From assembly GCF_900102855.1 (NCBI RefSeq), contig NZ_FMWD01000012.1, positions 1 through 64,000 on the forward strand: a DNA stretch of 64,000 bases. Direction: 5' to 3'. The position numbers and the translations under genes were made by a program. The notes beneath the pieces are model-generated. The model was not told where the DNA came from. It made no database searches and saw only the letters and a list, made by a program, of their open reading frames with translations. Origin of the DNA: Thiohalomonas denitrificans (GTDB taxonomy: Bacteria; Pseudomonadota; Gammaproteobacteria; Thiohalomonadales; Thiohalomonadaceae). Positions 53,574 through 63,523 of this stretch are shown in pieces (the stretch's first letter is position 1; each line of letters begins with the position of its first letter).

Positions 53574-54623
53574 TTACACAGGCGGTACCCACCACACGCT
53601 TCCGGGAGGCAGTGCGCGCAGGGCTTCCTCGGATACGCCGTGCGCCTCCCGTGCCCGGGCCAGGTCCTCCGGAGGTTCCCCATAGGCCGTGTCGGCCAGG
53701 GGAAAGGTGTCGAAGTGACTCGCCAGGCTGTGGTGGGCGCCGATATTCCGGTGTGCACGTACGGCTTCGTCCGGGTTCATGTGCCCATAGGACATGAACC
53801 AGCGGGGTTTGTAGTCGCCGATCGGCAGGACAGCCAGCCGAATCGGTCCGAAGCGTTCACCGGCATCCTCGAAGTAGCGTCCTTCACCCCATCCCGAATC
53901 ACCGACGAAATAGATATTTCCATCCGGCGTCTTCAACAGAAAGGCAGCCCACAGGGCGCGATTGCGATCCAGCAAACTGCGCGCCGACCAGTGGAACATC
54001 GGCGCCAGACGCAAATGCACGTCGTCGGACAGGGCTACTTCATCTTCCCAGTCGTAGGCTTCCACGCGAAGGTCGGGATGTTCCCGGTGAATGATGGTGT
54101 CGTTGCCGAGCGGAACGATCACGCGAGGCCGGTCACGCTTCCATAGCCGATTCAGTGTCGCGAGGTCCAGGTGGTCGTAGTGATTGTGGCTCACCAGTAC
54201 GATATCGATCGGCGGGAGGTCATCAAAGGCCACACCGGGTGGTGTGACTCGACGTGGGCCGATCCAGGAAAAAGGGCTGGCACGCTCCGACCAGACCGGA
54301 TCGGTCAGGATGTTTAGGCCGCGGGTCTGGATCAACAGCGTGGTGTGTCCGACGAAGCTGACCCGCAGTTGTTCGCCATCTATGCGCTGCGGGGGGCGGT
54401 CGGGCGTGACCTCCACCGATTCCGGCCACTCCGGCGGATCGCGGGTGAAGCGCCAGCGGAGCAGATCCCGGATGCCGATATCACGCGGTGGACCAGCGTT
54501 GAAAAACTGCTCGCCATCGAAATGATCGGATTCGGGACCATGGTAATAGGACTTTGCACATCCAGTCATCGTCATCGTCAGCACCAGCCCAAGTACCCAT
54601 ATTTTGATTTTCCGGTTGCGCAT
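53574..54623 (-). CDS. Metallo-beta-lactamase-fold lipoprotein (NAPE-PLD-like hydrolase)
   Basis: A 349-residue protein with a lipobox (MTMTGC, C22) and an MBL core: VSFVGHTTLLIQTRGLNILTDPVWSERASPF, IDIVLVSHNHYDHLD (the HxHxDH metal site), DSGWGEGRYFE and GHMNPDEAVRAHRNIGAHHSLASH. The arrangement is that of the NAPE-PLD/RomA-like hydrolases, which cleave phosphodiesters in lipids. Convergent with the YkgJ gene. Probably acts on envelope lipids; substrate not known. Confidence 0.85.
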   Translation of the reverse strand: MRNRKIKIWVLGLVLTMTMTGCAKSYYHGPESDHFDGEQFFNAGPPRDIGIRDLLRWRFTRDPPEWPESVEVTPDRPPQRIDGEQLRVSFVGHTTLLIQTRGLNILTDPVWSERASPFSWIGPRRVTPPGVAFDDLPPIDIVLVSHNHYDHLDLATLNRLWKRDRPRVIVPLGNDTIIHREHPDLRVEAYDWEDEVALSDDVHLRLAPMFHWSARSLLDRNRALWAAFLLKTPDGNIYFVGDSGWGEGRYFEDAGERFGPIRLAVLPIGDYKPRWFMSYGHMNPDEAVRAHRNIGAHHSLASHFDTFPLADTAYGEPPEDLARAREAHGVSEEALRALPPGSVWWVPPV

Positions 54624-54781
54624 GAAATCTCTGCTTGCTCAGGGACTACTAGCATCGGCCGATTGGCTCTGCTTATCCATTACCACGCCAGAAATGTCGA
54701 ATCGCGCACAGGGACGATTTGCATTCGATGGCGGGACGGGTTCTTATAGGGTTGCACATGCACTCAACGGAAGTGATGCCA

Positions 54782-55237
54782 ATGAAAATATGGGTAGACG
54801 CAGACGCATGTCCCGCAGTCATTAAAGATATTCTTTTCAGAGCGTCAGAGCGAACCGGTCTGGAGCTGACGCTGGTAGCCAACCACACCTTACGCATACC
54901 ACCCTCACCCCTCATCAGTTTTGTTCAAGTCCCATCGGGTTTCGATGTTGCCGACAACGAGATCGTCAACCAGCTCGAGGCTGGCGACCTGGTGGTTACC
55001 GGTGACATCCCCCTGGCCGCCGAGGTGATTGAAAAAGGAGGACATGCTCTCAATCCGCGCGGCGAGATGTATTCGGCCGACAACATCAAAGAGCGTCTGA
55101 CCATGAGGGACTTCATGGAGACGCTGCGAGCCACCGGGATCGATACCGGAGGGCCGCCGCCGCTGAGTCAGAGTGATCGACAATCCTTTGCCAATCATCT
55201 GGACCGGTTGTTGACCCACGAAAACAAGGTGGGCTGA
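54782..55237 (+). CDS. YaiI/YqxD (DUF188) family protein
   Basis: A 151-residue cytosolic protein, [21 protein letters not shown] at the start (conserved D-A-D-A-C-P), with [36 protein letters not shown] and a basic C-terminal helix. DUF188 proteins have a PIN-like fold and may be nucleases. The ATG at 54782 is chosen because it precedes the conserved motif directly. Confidence 0.9.
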   Translation: MKIWVDADACPAVIKDILFRASERTGLELTLVANHTLRIPPSPLISFVQVPSGFDVADNEIVNQLEAGDLVVTGDIPLAAEVIEKGGHALNPRGEMYSADNIKERLTMRDFMETLRATGIDTGGPPPLSQSDRQSFANHLDRLLTHENKVG

Positions 55238-55280
55238 TGCAACGAGGCGCCCGTCAGGGCGCCTCGAACCGGTCTTGTCG

Positions 55281-55496
55281 CTACTCTTCCACCTTCATCT
55301 CGATAATCACATACTCCTGCGGCGGGAGTCTCTTTAGCTGGAACATCACCCGATCGCCTGTCGCTGTACCCTCCAGCATTTCGGCATCCGCCACTTTCAG
55401 GTTCATCGACATCGGCGGCCAGTTGAACGAGGGGATCGGGCCGTGGGTGATATTGACGCTTGCCTCTCGGCACCGATCCGTTTGACGTACTTGTTA
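55281..55496 (-). pseudogene. CusF-type copper-binding domain, remnant
   Basis: Minus-strand codons from about 55493 to the TAG at 55281-55283 read VNITHGPIPSFNWPPMSMNL, then VADAEMLEGTATGDRVMFQL and PPQEYVIIEMKVEE. The spacing His, +8 Trp, +3 Met, +2 Met equals the copper site of E. coli CusF (H36, W44, M47, M49). A TAA stop closes the frame at 55494-55496 and no start codon lies between it and the conserved part, so only the C-terminal domain remains. Nearby sequence (LWANKYVKRIGAERQA) in another frame may be its former N-terminal part. Confidence 0.65.
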
Positions 55497-55638
55497 GCCC
55501 AAAGCTGTATGTGCCTTCGATCGAAATCGCGGGTACTCAGCCCATCCCGAGTGGTTCCCAGCCCACCGAAGACTTCATCCGCTCTCCTCGAGTGCCACTG
55601 CCGCTTGTCCTGATCACTGGATCTCCTTGAGAAACCGC

Positions 55639-56067
55639 TTATATCTCGAGATGTGCATCCAGGGTGATATCGATGGCCTTCAGCGCTTGGGAAACGGGGC
55701 AGGTCTGCTTGGCCTTTTCGGCTTCACTCTGAAAGGTCGCTTCGGGAATGTTCGGGACACGTGCCTTGGTGGTGAGCTCGACCCGGGTGATGGCAAAACC
55801 GTCGGGTACCTTGTCGAGGTGGACCCGGGCACTGGTTTCGATCCGTTCAGGCTTGAAACCGGCCTGCTCCAGGGAGAGCGACAAGGCCTGGGAGAAACAA
55901 CCGGCGTGAGCCGCTCCGATGAGCTCCTCCGGATTGGTTCCTTCCTCTTCCTCGAAACGAGAGGCGGCAGTGTAGCGCCCCTCGAAGCTTCCGCTTTCGG
56001 TCTTCAGACGGCCGGCGCCCGCCTTCAGAGTCCCTTCCCATACGGCACTTGCATTTCGGATAGGCAT
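55639..56067 (-). CDS. osmC: OsmC-family peroxiredoxin-like protein
   Basis: A 142-residue protein with the OsmC pattern: NASAVWEGTLKAGAGRLKTESGSFEGRYTAASRF, GTNPEELIGAAHAGCFSQALSL and KAKQTCPVSQALK. Peroxidatic C57 and resolving C123 are both present, so it should reduce organic hydroperoxides. The start at 56067 is chosen from the conserved MPIRNASAVWEG; upstream frame is not conserved. It diverges from narG across a 464-bp gap. Confidence 0.92.
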   Translation of the reverse strand: MPIRNASAVWEGTLKAGAGRLKTESGSFEGRYTAASRFEEEEGTNPEELIGAAHAGCFSQALSLSLEQAGFKPERIETSARVHLDKVPDGFAITRVELTTKARVPNIPEATFQSEAEKAKQTCPVSQALKAIDITLDAHLEI

Positions 56068-56531
56068 AGTTGTTCCCAGTTGCTGGAGTTTGTTTGCACA
56101 GCAAAGCATAGAACGGCGCCGGAAAACGAGCGATATCAGGGGGTCAGCCGTGATTGGCTTGCGCTTCTTCTTTTCTGTGCCACGCTGAATAAAAGCATGA
56201 TCAAAATAATTGTATGTAGAGTCGGCAGCGGTGCGTACCCCTTCCTCACTTAGAGTAGTGGTGGGCCCGAAATCACCGCCTACAGTGAGCCGTATGCGAG
56301 CACCCACGAAGGGAAAACTTCGCCCGTAGCGCTGCAAAAGCCGATTACTTTTTAACGGTGGCCTGGCCAGGGTGGCGCGAGGTTATCGTCGCTTTTTTCG
56401 GTGGCATCGCTTTCGTAGTAACAGGACGCAGGCACGGTGTCCCGCATCAAGCATCCTTGAGATTTACGGCTGCAAAGCCGAATCAAACTGCAGCGGCCTT
56501 TCGTCGCTTACGTTTCCAGGAGGATCGCGGT
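56068..56531. other. Intergenic region upstream of narG and osmC
   Basis: Contains the promoters of two divergent genes. An A+T-rich tract (GATCAAAATAATTG, 56199-56212) is the likeliest promoter zone. I looked for an FNR box (TTGAT-N4-ATCAA) and found only a half-site, and no convincing NarL heptamer pair. No gene. Confidence 0.4.
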
Positions 56532-59500
56532 ATGAGTCAAATCCTGAAGCGCCTGACCTATTTCAAGCGCGAGCGGACATCGTTCTCGGGGGAGCATGGA
56601 GTCCTCACCACAGACGACCGGGCCTGGGAGGACTCCTATCGTCAAAGGCAACAGCACGACAAGATCGTGCGCTCTACCCATGGTGTGAACTGCACCGGTG
56701 GTTGTAGTTGGAAGATTTACGTCAAGAATGGTCTGGTGACCTGGGAGATCCAGCAGACCGATTACCCCCGCACCCGTCCTGATCTACCCAATCACGAACC
56801 GCGCGGCTGCCCCCGCGGTGCCAGTTACTCCTGGTACATCTATAGCGCCAATCGCCTCAAATATCCCTTGATCCGTGGCCGTCTGCTTCGGCTCTGGCGC
56901 AAGGCCAGGGAGCAGCATGGGGACCCGGTAACGGCCTGGGGATCCATCGTTGAGGATCCGGAAAAAAGCAAAGAGTACAAGAGCAAGCGCGGCATGGGCG
57001 GCTTTGTACGCGGCGACTGGGAGGAGGTCACCGAGCTGGTTGCCGCTGCCAACGTCTACACCATCAAGAAGTATGGTCCCGATAGGGTGGCCGGTTTTTC
57101 GCCGATCCCGGCCATGTCGATGATCTCCTATGCCGCCGGTACCCGCTATCTCTCCCTGATTGGTGGTGTCTGCCTGAGTTTTTATGACTGGTACTGCGAT
57201 TTGCCCCCCTCGTCACCGCAGACATGGGGTGAGCAGACCGACGTGCCCGAATCGGCTGATTGGTACAACTCCAGTTTTATCATCATGTGGGGCTCCAACG
57301 TTCCGCAGACCCGCTCACCGGACGCCCATTTCATGACCGAGGTGCGCTACCGCGGTACCAAGACGGTGGTGGTCTCTCCAGACTACTCCGAAGGCTCCAA
57401 GTTCGCGGATATCTGGTTGCATCCCAAGCAGGGCACTGATGCTGCAGTGGCCATGGCCATGGGCCACGTGATCCTCCGGGAGTGGCACTTGGATGGCACG
57501 AGCGATTACTTCGACAAGTACGTCCGCCAGTACACCGACATGCCAATGATGGTGAAGCTCGAAAAGCAGAACGGACGCTGGGTTCCCGGACGTTACCTAC
57601 GCGCCAGTGACTTTTCCGATGGGCTGGGACAGAAGAATAACCCCGAGTGGAAGACGATTGCTCTCGAAGAGGGCAGCGACGACTTCGTCCTGCCACACGG
57701 GAGCATTGGTTTTCGCTGGGGTGAGGATCAGAAGAAAAAGGGCAAGTGGAACCTGGAGCAGAAGGACGCCCGCGACGGCAAGGAGCGCAAACTGCGGCTG
57801 ACGCTGCTGGACAAGCACGACGATGCGGTGCCGGTGGCCTTCCCCTACTTCGGCGGTGGCGAGCAGGCCAGTAAGCACTGGTCGCATACGCAGCATGAGG
57901 CGATCCTTGAACGCGTAGTACCGGTGCGCAAGATCACGTTGGCGGATGGCGAAGAGGCACTGGTCACCACCGTGTTCGATCTGAGTTGCGCCAACTATGG
58001 TCTCGATCGGGGATTGGGGGGTGAGAATGTCGCCGCCGACTTCGACGATGACCTGCCCTATACGCCGGCCTGGCAGGAGCGCATCACCGGTGTACCCCGC
58101 GACCGCCTCATCACCGTCGCCCGCCAGTTCGCGGAAAACGCTCACAAGACGCACGGCAAATCCATGGTGATCATCGGCGCGGGGATGAACCACTGGTATC
58201 ACATGGATATGAACTACCGCGGCGTCATCAACATGTTGATGATGTGCGGCTGCGTCGGTCAGAGCGGCGGCGGCTGGGCGCACTACGTCGGCCAGGAGAA
58301 GCTTCGCCCGCAGACCGGCTGGTTGCCGCTGGCCTTCGCGCTGGACTGGGCGCGCCCTCCCCGGCAGATGAACTCCACATCGTTTTTCTATATGCACAGC
58401 AGCCAGTGGCGCTATGAGAAACTCAAGATTAGCGAGATTCTTTCACCCTTGGCCGACCCCGCACAGTTCACCGGCAGTGTGGTGGATTACAACGTTCGCG
58501 CCGAGCGCATGGGCTGGCTTCCCAGTGCGCCCCAGCTCTCCCGCAATCCGCTGGAGATTGTGCGCGAAGCTACCGCTGCGGGGGTCGATCCCAAAGAGCA
58601 TGTGGTAAAGGGCCTCAAGGACGGCTCCCTGGGTTTCGCCAGCGAAGACCCGGATGCTCCCAACAATTACCCACGCAATATCTTCATCTGGCGCTCCAAC
58701 CTGCTGGGCGCCTCCGGCAAGGGCCATGAGTACTTCCTCAAATACTTCATGGGCGCCAAGAGCCAGCACGGCGTACTGGGCCTGGACCTCGGCAAGGGCG
58801 AGGGCGAGGGTGACGTCAAGCCCGAGGAGGTAGTCTGGAGAGAGCACGCCGTCGAGGGCAAACTGGATTTGATGTGCACCCTGGATTTTCGCATGTCCAC
58901 CACCTGCCTCTACTCGGATGTGGTATTGCCCACCGCCACCTGGTACGAAAAGGATGACCTCAATACCACCGATATGCATCCCTTCATCCATCCCCTGTCG
59001 AAGGCGGTAGACCCCGCCTGGGAGTCACGTTCGGACTGGGACATCTACAAGACCATTGCCCGCAAGTTTTCGGAGGTGACGCGGGGGCATCTGGGCGTTG
59101 AAAAGGATATCGTCACCGTACCGATCCTGCACGATTCGCCGGGGGAGCTTGCCCAGCCGCTGGACGTCAAGGAGTGGAAGAAGGGCGAATGTGAACCGAT
59201 CCCCGGCAAGACCATGCCCAACCTTGCAGTAGTCGAGCGCGATTATCCCAACACCTATCGCAAGTTCACTTCGCTGGGTCCGTTGATGGATACGCTCGGC
59301 AACGGCGGGAAGGGCATCACCTGGAAGACCGAAGAGGAGGTGCAGAAGCTCGGGGCACTGAACAAGACCGTCGATATCGAAGGTGTGAGTCAGGGCCGCC
59401 CGCGTATCGATAGCCCGATTGATGCCTGCGAAACCATTCTCACGCTGGCACCCGAAACCAACGGTGAAGTTGCCGTCAAGGCCTGGGCGGCGCTGTCGAA

Positions 59501-60317
59501 GATCACCGGCCGCGACCATACTCATCTTGCCCGTCCCAAGCAGGACGAGAAGATCCGTTTCCGCGACTTGCTCGCCCAGCCGCGCAAGATTATCAGCTCA
59601 CCCACCTGGAGCGGTCTGGAATCCGAACACGTCTCCTACAACGCCGGCTACACCAATGTGCATGAGCTGATCCCCTGGAGAACCTTGAGCGGGCGTCAGC
59701 AGTTCTATCAGGACCATCCCTGGATGCGCGGCTTCGGCGAGGATCTGTGCGTTTACAAACCGCCGGTGGATACCAAGACCATTGCACCGATCAAGGGTCA
59801 CCACCCCAACGGGAACCCCGAGATTGTCCTCAACTTCATCACCCCGCACCAGAAGTGGGGTATTCACTCCACCTACACCGACAACCTGATCATGCTCACC
59901 CTCTCGCGGGGCGGTCCCATCATCTGGATGAGCGAGGTGGATGCGAAGAAGGCCGACATCGAGGACAACGACTGGATCGAGGCCTACAACATTAACGGTG
60001 CCATCACCGCACGCTCGGTGGTCTCACAACGCATCCCCGAGGGTATGGCGATGATGTACCACGCGCAGGAAAAGCTGGTGCATACACCCGGTTCGGAGAT
60101 GACCGGACGCCGCGGCGGTATTCACAATTCAGTGACCCGCACCGTGCTCAAGCCCACGCATATGATAGGCGGCTATGCCCAGCTCAGCTGGGGGTTCAAC
60201 TACTACGGCACTGTCGGCTCCAACCGTGACGAGTTCATCATCGTTCGGCGCATGGACAAGGTCGACTGGCTGGGCGGCGCACCGCGCCACATCCTGAGCA
60301 AAGTGGAGGGCGAATAG
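56532..60317 (+). CDS. narG: Respiratory nitrate reductase, alpha subunit
   Basis: The catalytic Mo-bisMGD subunit, 1261 residues, membrane-attached on the cytoplasmic side. The FS0 cluster ligands H50, C54, C58 and C93 (HGVNCTGGC ... EPRGCPRG) fall at the same numbers as in E. coli NarG. MWGSNVPQTRSPDAHFM, VVSPDYSEGSKFADIW and the C-terminal region up to RHILSKVEGE agree with the family. The start at 56532 follows AGGAGG. It reduces nitrate to nitrite with electrons from NarH. First gene of narGHJI; its stop abuts the narH start. Confidence 0.97.
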   Translation: MSQILKRLTYFKRERTSFSGEHGVLTTDDRAWEDSYRQRQQHDKIVRSTHGVNCTGGCSWKIYVKNGLVTWEIQQTDYPRTRPDLPNHEPRGCPRGASYSWYIYSANRLKYPLIRGRLLRLWRKAREQHGDPVTAWGSIVEDPEKSKEYKSKRGMGGFVRGDWEEVTELVAAANVYTIKKYGPDRVAGFSPIPAMSMISYAAGTRYLSLIGGVCLSFYDWYCDLPPSSPQTWGEQTDVPESADWYNSSFIIMWGSNVPQTRSPDAHFMTEVRYRGTKTVVVSPDYSEGSKFADIWLHPKQGTDAAVAMAMGHVILREWHLDGTSDYFDKYVRQYTDMPMMVKLEKQNGRWVPGRYLRASDFSDGLGQKNNPEWKTIALEEGSDDFVLPHGSIGFRWGEDQKKKGKWNLEQKDARDGKERKLRLTLLDKHDDAVPVAFPYFGGGEQASKHWSHTQHEAILERVVPVRKITLADGEEALVTTVFDLSCANYGLDRGLGGENVAADFDDDLPYTPAWQERITGVPRDRLITVARQFAENAHKTHGKSMVIIGAGMNHWYHMDMNYRGVINMLMMCGCVGQSGGGWAHYVGQEKLRPQTGWLPLAFALDWARPPRQMNSTSFFYMHSSQWRYEKLKISEILSPLADPAQFTGSVVDYNVRAERMGWLPSAPQLSRNPLEIVREATAAGVDPKEHVVKGLKDGSLGFASEDPDAPNNYPRNIFIWRSNLLGASGKGHEYFLKYFMGAKSQHGVLGLDLGKGEGEGDVKPEEVVWREHAVEGKLDLMCTLDFRMSTTCLYSDVVLPTATWYEKDDLNTTDMHPFIHPLSKAVDPAWESRSDWDIYKTIARKFSEVTRGHLGVEKDIVTVPILHDSPGELAQPLDVKEWKKGECEPIPGKTMPNLAVVERDYPNTYRKFTSLGPLMDTLGNGGKGITWKTEEEVQKLGALNKTVDIEGVSQGRPRIDSPIDACETILTLAPETNGEVAVKAWAALSKITGRDHTHLARPKQDEKIRFRDLLAQPRKIISSPTWSGLESEHVSYNAGYTNVHELIPWRTLSGRQQFYQDHPWMRGFGEDLCVYKPPVDTKTIAPIKGHHPNGNPEIVLNFITPHQKWGIHSTYTDNLIMLTLSRGGPIIWMSEVDAKKADIEDNDWIEAYNINGAITARSVVSQRIPEGMAMMYHAQEKLVHTPGSEMTGRRGGIHNSVTRTVLKPTHMIGGYAQLSWGFNYYGTVGSNRDEFIIVRRMDKVDWLGGAPRHILSKVEGE

Positions 60318-61865
60318 ATGCGTATCCGCGCGCAGATTGGCAAGGTCCTCAACCTCGACAAATGCATCGGCTGCCACACCTGCTCGATCACCTGCAAGAA
60401 TGTCTGGACCAGCCGGGAAGGCCAGGAATATGCGTGGTACAACAACGTCGAGACCAAGCCCGGCGTCGGCTATCCCAAGGACTGGGAAAATCAGGACCGC
60501 TGGCGCGGCGGCTGGGTGCGGACCGAGGAGGGTGGCATCCGCCCACGGTTGGGCGGCAAGTGGCGGGTGATCGGTAATCTGTTCTCCAATCCCGATATGC
60601 CCTCCATCCAGGACTACTACGAGCCCTGGGATTACGACTACGAGACCCTGCAGACGGCACCCGAATCCAAGAGCATGCCTCAGGCGCGGCCCTACTCGCT
60701 GCTCTCCGGGCTGATGATGAACAAGGTGGAGTGGGGCCCGAATTGGGAAGAGATTCTCGGCACGGAGTTCGCGAAGCGCTCCAAGGACTACAACTTCGAC
60801 GGCATCCAGAAGGAGATCTACGGGCAGTTCGAAAACACCTTCATGATGTATCTGCCCCGCCTTTGTGAACACTGCCTCAATCCCTCCTGCGTCGCCTCGT
60901 GTCCCTCGGGCGCACTCTATAAACGCGAGGAGGACGGCATCGTTCTCATCGACCAGGAGATGTGCCGGGGCTGGCGAATGTGTGTTACCGGCTGCCCCTA
61001 CAAGAAGATCTACTACAACTGGAAGTCGGGCAAATCGGAGAAGTGCGTATTCTGTTTTCCCCGCATCGAGGTGGGCACACCGACCGTTTGCTCCGAGACC
61101 TGTGTGGGCCGCATCCGCTACCTCGGCGTATTGCTCTATGACGCCGACAAGATTGAAGAGGCGGCCAGCGTACCGGATGAAAAGGACCTCTACCAGGCGC
61201 AACTGGATTGTTTTCTCGACCCCTTCGATCCGGAAGTGGTCGCCGAGGCACGCCGTCAGGGTATCCCCGATAACTGGATAGAAGATGCGCAGCGCTCGCC
61301 GGTCTACAAGATGGCCATGGAGTGGAAGGTCGCCTTCCCCCTGCATCCCGAATATCGCACGCTGCCGATGGTCTGGTACGTCCCGCCGCTGTCACCCATC
61401 CAGGCGGCAGCGGATGCCGGCAAGATTGGCAAAAACGGGATCTTCCCCGACGTGGAATCGCTGCGCATCCCCATGCGCTATCTGGCCAACCTGCTCACCG
61501 CCGGTGACGAGGCCCCGATTATCCGGGCCCTCGAACGCATGCTGGCCATGCGTGCCTACATGCGCGACAAGTACGTCGAGGGACGCGTGAATACTGAAGT
61601 ACTGGAGCGCGTGGGATTGAGCGAAGCCCAGGTGGCGGAGATGTATCGCTATATGGCGCTTGCCGACTATGAGGACCGCTTCGTCATTCCGACCAACAAG
61701 CGCGAATATTCGAGCCACATCTATGATGCGCTCAGTGAGCGCGGCGGCAGCGGTTTCAATTTTGGTGCGCGTGGAGGCGTCGAAGGGGGTGCCGACATGT
61801 TTGGCGGCAAACCCACCGCACAACGCAAGTACTTCCCGATTCGCATCGAGAACAAACGTGATTAG
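60318..61865 (+). CDS. narH: Respiratory nitrate reductase, beta subunit
   Basis: A 515-residue iron-sulfur subunit with four cluster motifs: CIGCHTCSITCKNVW; CEHCLNPSCVASCPSGALY; CRGWRMCVTGCPYKK; and CVFCFPRIEVGTPTVCSETCVGR. In the third, Trp replaces a Cys (CRGWRMC), the mark of the [3Fe-4S] cluster in NarH. It passes electrons from NarI haems to NarG. It starts directly at the narG stop. Confidence 0.97.
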   Translation: MRIRAQIGKVLNLDKCIGCHTCSITCKNVWTSREGQEYAWYNNVETKPGVGYPKDWENQDRWRGGWVRTEEGGIRPRLGGKWRVIGNLFSNPDMPSIQDYYEPWDYDYETLQTAPESKSMPQARPYSLLSGLMMNKVEWGPNWEEILGTEFAKRSKDYNFDGIQKEIYGQFENTFMMYLPRLCEHCLNPSCVASCPSGALYKREEDGIVLIDQEMCRGWRMCVTGCPYKKIYYNWKSGKSEKCVFCFPRIEVGTPTVCSETCVGRIRYLGVLLYDADKIEEAASVPDEKDLYQAQLDCFLDPFDPEVVAEARRQGIPDNWIEDAQRSPVYKMAMEWKVAFPLHPEYRTLPMVWYVPPLSPIQAAADAGKIGKNGIFPDVESLRIPMRYLANLLTAGDEAPIIRALERMLAMRAYMRDKYVEGRVNTEVLERVGLSEAQVAEMYRYMALADYEDRFVIPTNKREYSSHIYDALSERGGSGFNFGARGGVEGGADMFGGKPTAQRKYFPIRIENKRD

Positions 61866-61890
61866 CGGAAAATCAAAACGCTTATGGATT

Positions 61891-61957
61891 AACCGCAAAG
61901 ACGCCAAGAACGCAAAGGACTCGCTGGCTTTTCTTTGCGCTCTTTTCGTCTTTGCCG
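61891..61957. repeat. Inverted repeat of the CGCAAAGACG type between narH and narJ
   Basis: Arms 61891-61917 (ACCGCAAAGACGCCAAGAAC...) and 61932-61957 (rc CGGCAAAGACGAAAAGAGCG) pair with few mismatches. Similar palindromes are scattered in many genomes. It fills most of the 112-bp gap inside the operon, where narH and narJ are often nearly adjacent. Confidence 0.7.
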
Positions 61958-61977
61958 TGAAAAACAGAGGTTGACCC

Positions 61978-62700
61978 ATGCTGACGTTCAAAGTGCTCTC
62001 ACTGCTGCTTCGCTATCCCAGTGAAGAGATACATGCGGCGCTGGGTGAAATGCCTGCCGTACTCGAGGAGGAACAGCTGGTGCCGGCGCCGCGACAAAAG
62101 GCATTGTTCGCGTTGATCGAGGAGTTGCAGGGGATGGACGTGATCGCAGCCCAGGAGCGCTACGGGGAGCTGTTCGATCGCGGCCGCAAACTTTCGCTAC
62201 ATATCTTTGAGCACACCCATGGCGAGTCGCGTGATCGCGGCCCGGCGATGGTGCAGCTGATGAGCAATTATCAGGAGTGCGGGTTTGAATTGGCGGCGCG
62301 CGAGCTGCCCGACTATGTACCTCTGGTACTGGAGTTCCTGGCCGAACGCCCACTGGAGGAAGCCATGGAGATGCTGGGCGAGGCAATGCCGGTACTCACA
62401 CTGGTTGCCGCCCGGCTGCATGAGCGCGGTAGCCGATACGCCGCGGTGCTCGATGCGCTGGAGTCGATTGCCGGGGCACCGGAGGCTGCCGATGAACTAC
62501 GACGTAAGGCGGCGGAAGAGGGTCCCGACGAAGCGATCATCAATATGGACAAAATTTGGGAGGAAGAGGCTATCACCTTCACTCACGAGTCGGCGCTGGA
62601 GGGTTGCGGCAACAAAGGTGCGGCAACGACCCTTGAGCAGCCGGTGCAATGGGATATTGGGCTGCGGCCCACCACTCCCGCTCCGGGTTCCAATCGCTAG
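61978..62700 (+). CDS. narJ: Nitrate reductase Mo-cofactor assembly chaperone NarJ
   Basis: A 240-residue all-helical cytoplasmic chaperone. MLTFKVLSLLLRYPSEEIHAAL at the start, HIFEHTHGESRDRGPAMVQLMSNYQECGFELAARELPDYVPLVLEFL in the middle, and an acidic region (INMDKIWEEEAITF) near the end are characteristic. It binds the NarG N-terminus and helps insert the molybdenum cofactor and FS0 cluster. It is not part of the final enzyme. Confidence 0.95.
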   Translation: MLTFKVLSLLLRYPSEEIHAALGEMPAVLEEEQLVPAPRQKALFALIEELQGMDVIAAQERYGELFDRGRKLSLHIFEHTHGESRDRGPAMVQLMSNYQECGFELAARELPDYVPLVLEFLAERPLEEAMEMLGEAMPVLTLVAARLHERGSRYAAVLDALESIAGAPEAADELRRKAAEEGPDEAIINMDKIWEEEAITFTHESALEGCGNKGAATTLEQPVQWDIGLRPTTPAPGSNR

Positions 62701-62712
62701 CGAGGCGTTGTC

Positions 62713-63393
62713 ATGGAGTATCTCAATCAGCTCATCTTCGGCGTCGGCCCCTATCTGGCAGGCACGGTCTTTATCCTCGGCAGCATCCTGCGCTACGAAC
62801 GTGGCCAGTACACCTGGCGTGCCATGTCCAGTCAGATGCTGCATAACACCCGAAGTTACCGGGTCGGCAATCTCCTTTTTCATATCGGCATCCTGTCGCT
62901 TTTCCTTGGCCATCTAGTGGGGCTGTTGACGCCGCAGCCCCTCTATTACGCCATCGGCATGACATCCGGCACCAAGCAAATTCTGTCGATGGTGATCGGG
63001 GGGGCCTTCGGCATTATCTGTTTGGCGGGCATCTCCGTCATTCTGTGGCGCCGCTTTATGGTGCCCGCCGTCCGCGCCAACAGCTCGCCGATGGATAACT
63101 TCATTCTGGTGTTGCTGGCACTGCAGCTGATCACCGGCTTTGTCACGATTTACGTTTCACGTCATCACCTGGGGGGTGAGGTGATGACCGAGCTGGCCAA
63201 CTGGGCTCAGCACATCGTCACCTTCCAGTCCGGGGCCTGGCGGTTCGTGCTGGAGGTGCCGTGGCCCTACAAGCTCCACATCGCGCTCGGACTGCTGATG
63301 TTCGCGGCCTTCCCGTTCAGCCGCCTGGTTCATATCTGGAGCTGGCCGTGGGCCTACCTGCGACGCAACTATCAAGTGGTCCGCGCCCGATGA
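62713..63393 (+). CDS. narI: Respiratory nitrate reductase, gamma (cytochrome b) subunit
   Basis: A 226-residue membrane protein with five helices and two b haems. LIFGVGPYLAGTVFILGSILRYERG starts it; LLFHIGILSLFLGHLVG and LHIALGLLMFAAFPFSRLVHIW carry the His ligands. It oxidises quinol at the outer face and feeds NarH. It is 12 bp after narJ. Confidence 0.96.
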   Translation: MEYLNQLIFGVGPYLAGTVFILGSILRYERGQYTWRAMSSQMLHNTRSYRVGNLLFHIGILSLFLGHLVGLLTPQPLYYAIGMTSGTKQILSMVIGGAFGIICLAGISVILWRRFMVPAVRANSSPMDNFILVLLALQLITGFVTIYVSRHHLGGEVMTELANWAQHIVTFQSGAWRFVLEVPWPYKLHIALGLLMFAAFPFSRLVHIWSWPWAYLRRNYQVVRAR

Positions 63394-63410
63394 AGAGAGG
63401 AAAACAGCAA

Positions 63411-63440
63411 GTAGGATGGGGTGAGCCTGCGAACCCCATC
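63411..63440 (+). repeat. Solo copy of the 30-bp GATGGGGT repeat
   Basis: Exact copy of the repeat at 26561-26590, 37 kb away, lying between narI and the isomerase gene. Its own palindrome (GATGGGGT ... ACCCCATC) could form a stem in the nar transcript. Confidence 0.8.
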
Positions 63441-63523
63441 ATATCCGCCTTCGAAACGAATTCACTTCGCCGTCCCATCCCATGGCACCCCCACGACGGG
63501 GTGGTTCTGAAAAGAGGAGCCGC

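Noticed and set aside
56190-56230. FNR/ANR box upstream of narG
   Set aside because: Only one half-site; spacing and second half do not fit TTGAT-N4-ATCAA.
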